Positions 7,150 to 7,587 of a stretch of DNA of 7,587 bases are shown piece by piece. This stretch comes from an uncultured Lachnospiraceae bacterium (GTDB lineage: Bacteria > Bacillota > Clostridia > Lachnospirales > Lachnospiraceae): NCBI GenBank assembly GCA_910588895.1, contig CAJUSS010000156.1, positions 1 through 7,587 of the forward strand, read 5' to 3'. Made by a program: the position numbers and the translations under genes. The number at the start of each line of letters is the position of its first letter. Within the stretch, counting starts at the first letter, position 1. Below the pieces are notes generated by a model that did no database searches, was not told where the DNA came from, and saw nothing but the letters and a program-made list of their open reading frames with translations.

Positions 7150-7587
7150 ATGCAAAATCAAACCTATGGGTATGTCCGCGTTTCCAGCAAGGATCAAAAT
7201 GAGAGCCGCCAGTTGGACGCTCTGACCGCCTACACGATCCCGAAAAAAAATATCTTCATTGACAAAAAGAGCGGCAAGGATTTCGCCCGTCCTGCCTGGA
7301 TCAGGATGATCCAGAGGATCCAGGCCGGGGACCTTTTGGTGGTCAAGTCGATCGACCGCCTGGGACGCGACTATGACGAGATCATCGAACAGTGGCAGCT
7401 TTTGACCAAGGAAAAAAAATCCAATATCCTGGTCCTGGATATGCCTCTTTTGGACACGCGGGACAAAGGAAAGGACCTGACCGGGACGTTCATCGCCGAT
7501 CTGGTCCTGCAGATCCTCTCTTATGTAGCACAGACCGAACGAGAAAATATCCGGCAGCGCCAGCAGGAGGGCATCGCCTGCGCCAAG
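7150..7587 (+). CDS. Serine site-specific recombinase (resolvase/invertase family), first 146 codons
   Basis: Small serine recombinases cut and rejoin DNA at paired sites through a phosphoserine link. YGYVRVSSKDQNESRQ (6-21) carries the nucleophile S12 with R10. R47 and the pair R70/R73 in SIDRLGRD (67-74) match the other catalytic arginines of gamma-delta resolvase. The conserved GTFIADLVLQILSYVAQTER (112-131) leads into the E-helix (ENIRQRQQEG), and the frame is still open at the window edge. The C-terminal helix-turn-helix would lie beyond it; the family is usually near 180-210 residues. AGGAGG sits 5 nt before the start codon. The frame contains two runs of eight A (7213-7220 and 7412-7419). 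Whether this is a chromosomal orphan or the edge of a mobile element cannot be seen. Confidence 0.95.
   Translation, partial: MQNQTYGYVRVSSKDQNESRQLDALTAYTIPKKNIFIDKKSGKDFARPAWIRMIQRIQAGDLLVVKSIDRLGRDYDEIIEQWQLLTKEKKSNILVLDMPLLDTRDKGKDLTGTFIADLVLQILSYVAQTERENIRQRQQEGIACAK

Overview
The window looks like chromosomal DNA from a moderately GC-rich Clostridia member, most likely Lachnospiraceae. This is inferred from four things: an ileS of the eukaryote/archaea-like class behind a T-box leader, strong AGGAGG-type ribosome binding sites, TTGACA/TATAAT-like promoters, and a small serine recombinase of a type common in gut Clostridia. No rRNA, tRNA, CRISPR array or insertion sequence was seen.

Minus-strand half (1-5100). 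The left edge holds the N-terminal 574 codons of isoleucyl-tRNA synthetase. Its leader of about 350 nt reads as a tRNA-Ile-sensing T-box: a promoter with 17-bp spacing, an AUC specifier, a UGGU T-box bulge and a competing terminator. Upstream lie three more minus-strand genes. The first is an acidic, helical protein of unknown function (2152-3006). The second is a secreted glycoside-hydrolase-like GHL10/DUF187 protein (3178-4494), probably acting on the cell wall. The third is a one-domain cupin (4649-4999). The cupin has a near-consensus promoter bracketed by two copies of a 25-bp dyad spaced 42 bp apart, which looks like a regulated operator pair.

Plus-strand half (5220-7587). Divergent from the cupin is pncB, nicotinate phosphoribosyltransferase, the NAD salvage enzyme. 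It has an extended -10 promoter and a strong intrinsic terminator. Just upstream of its promoter is an 18-bp inverted repeat that differs by one base from the clostridial Rex operator pattern. This suggests that NAD synthesis is tied to the NADH/NAD ratio. After an AT-rich spacer with a long hairpin and a small palindrome, a resolvase/invertase-family serine recombinase begins and runs off the right edge.

The genes are mostly housekeeping and do not form one pathway. No clear novel multi-gene system is visible. The most interesting signals are regulatory: the Rex-like box on pncB, the twin operators on the cupin gene, and the ileS T-box with an unusual T-box sequence and a terminator carrying a nested hairpin.
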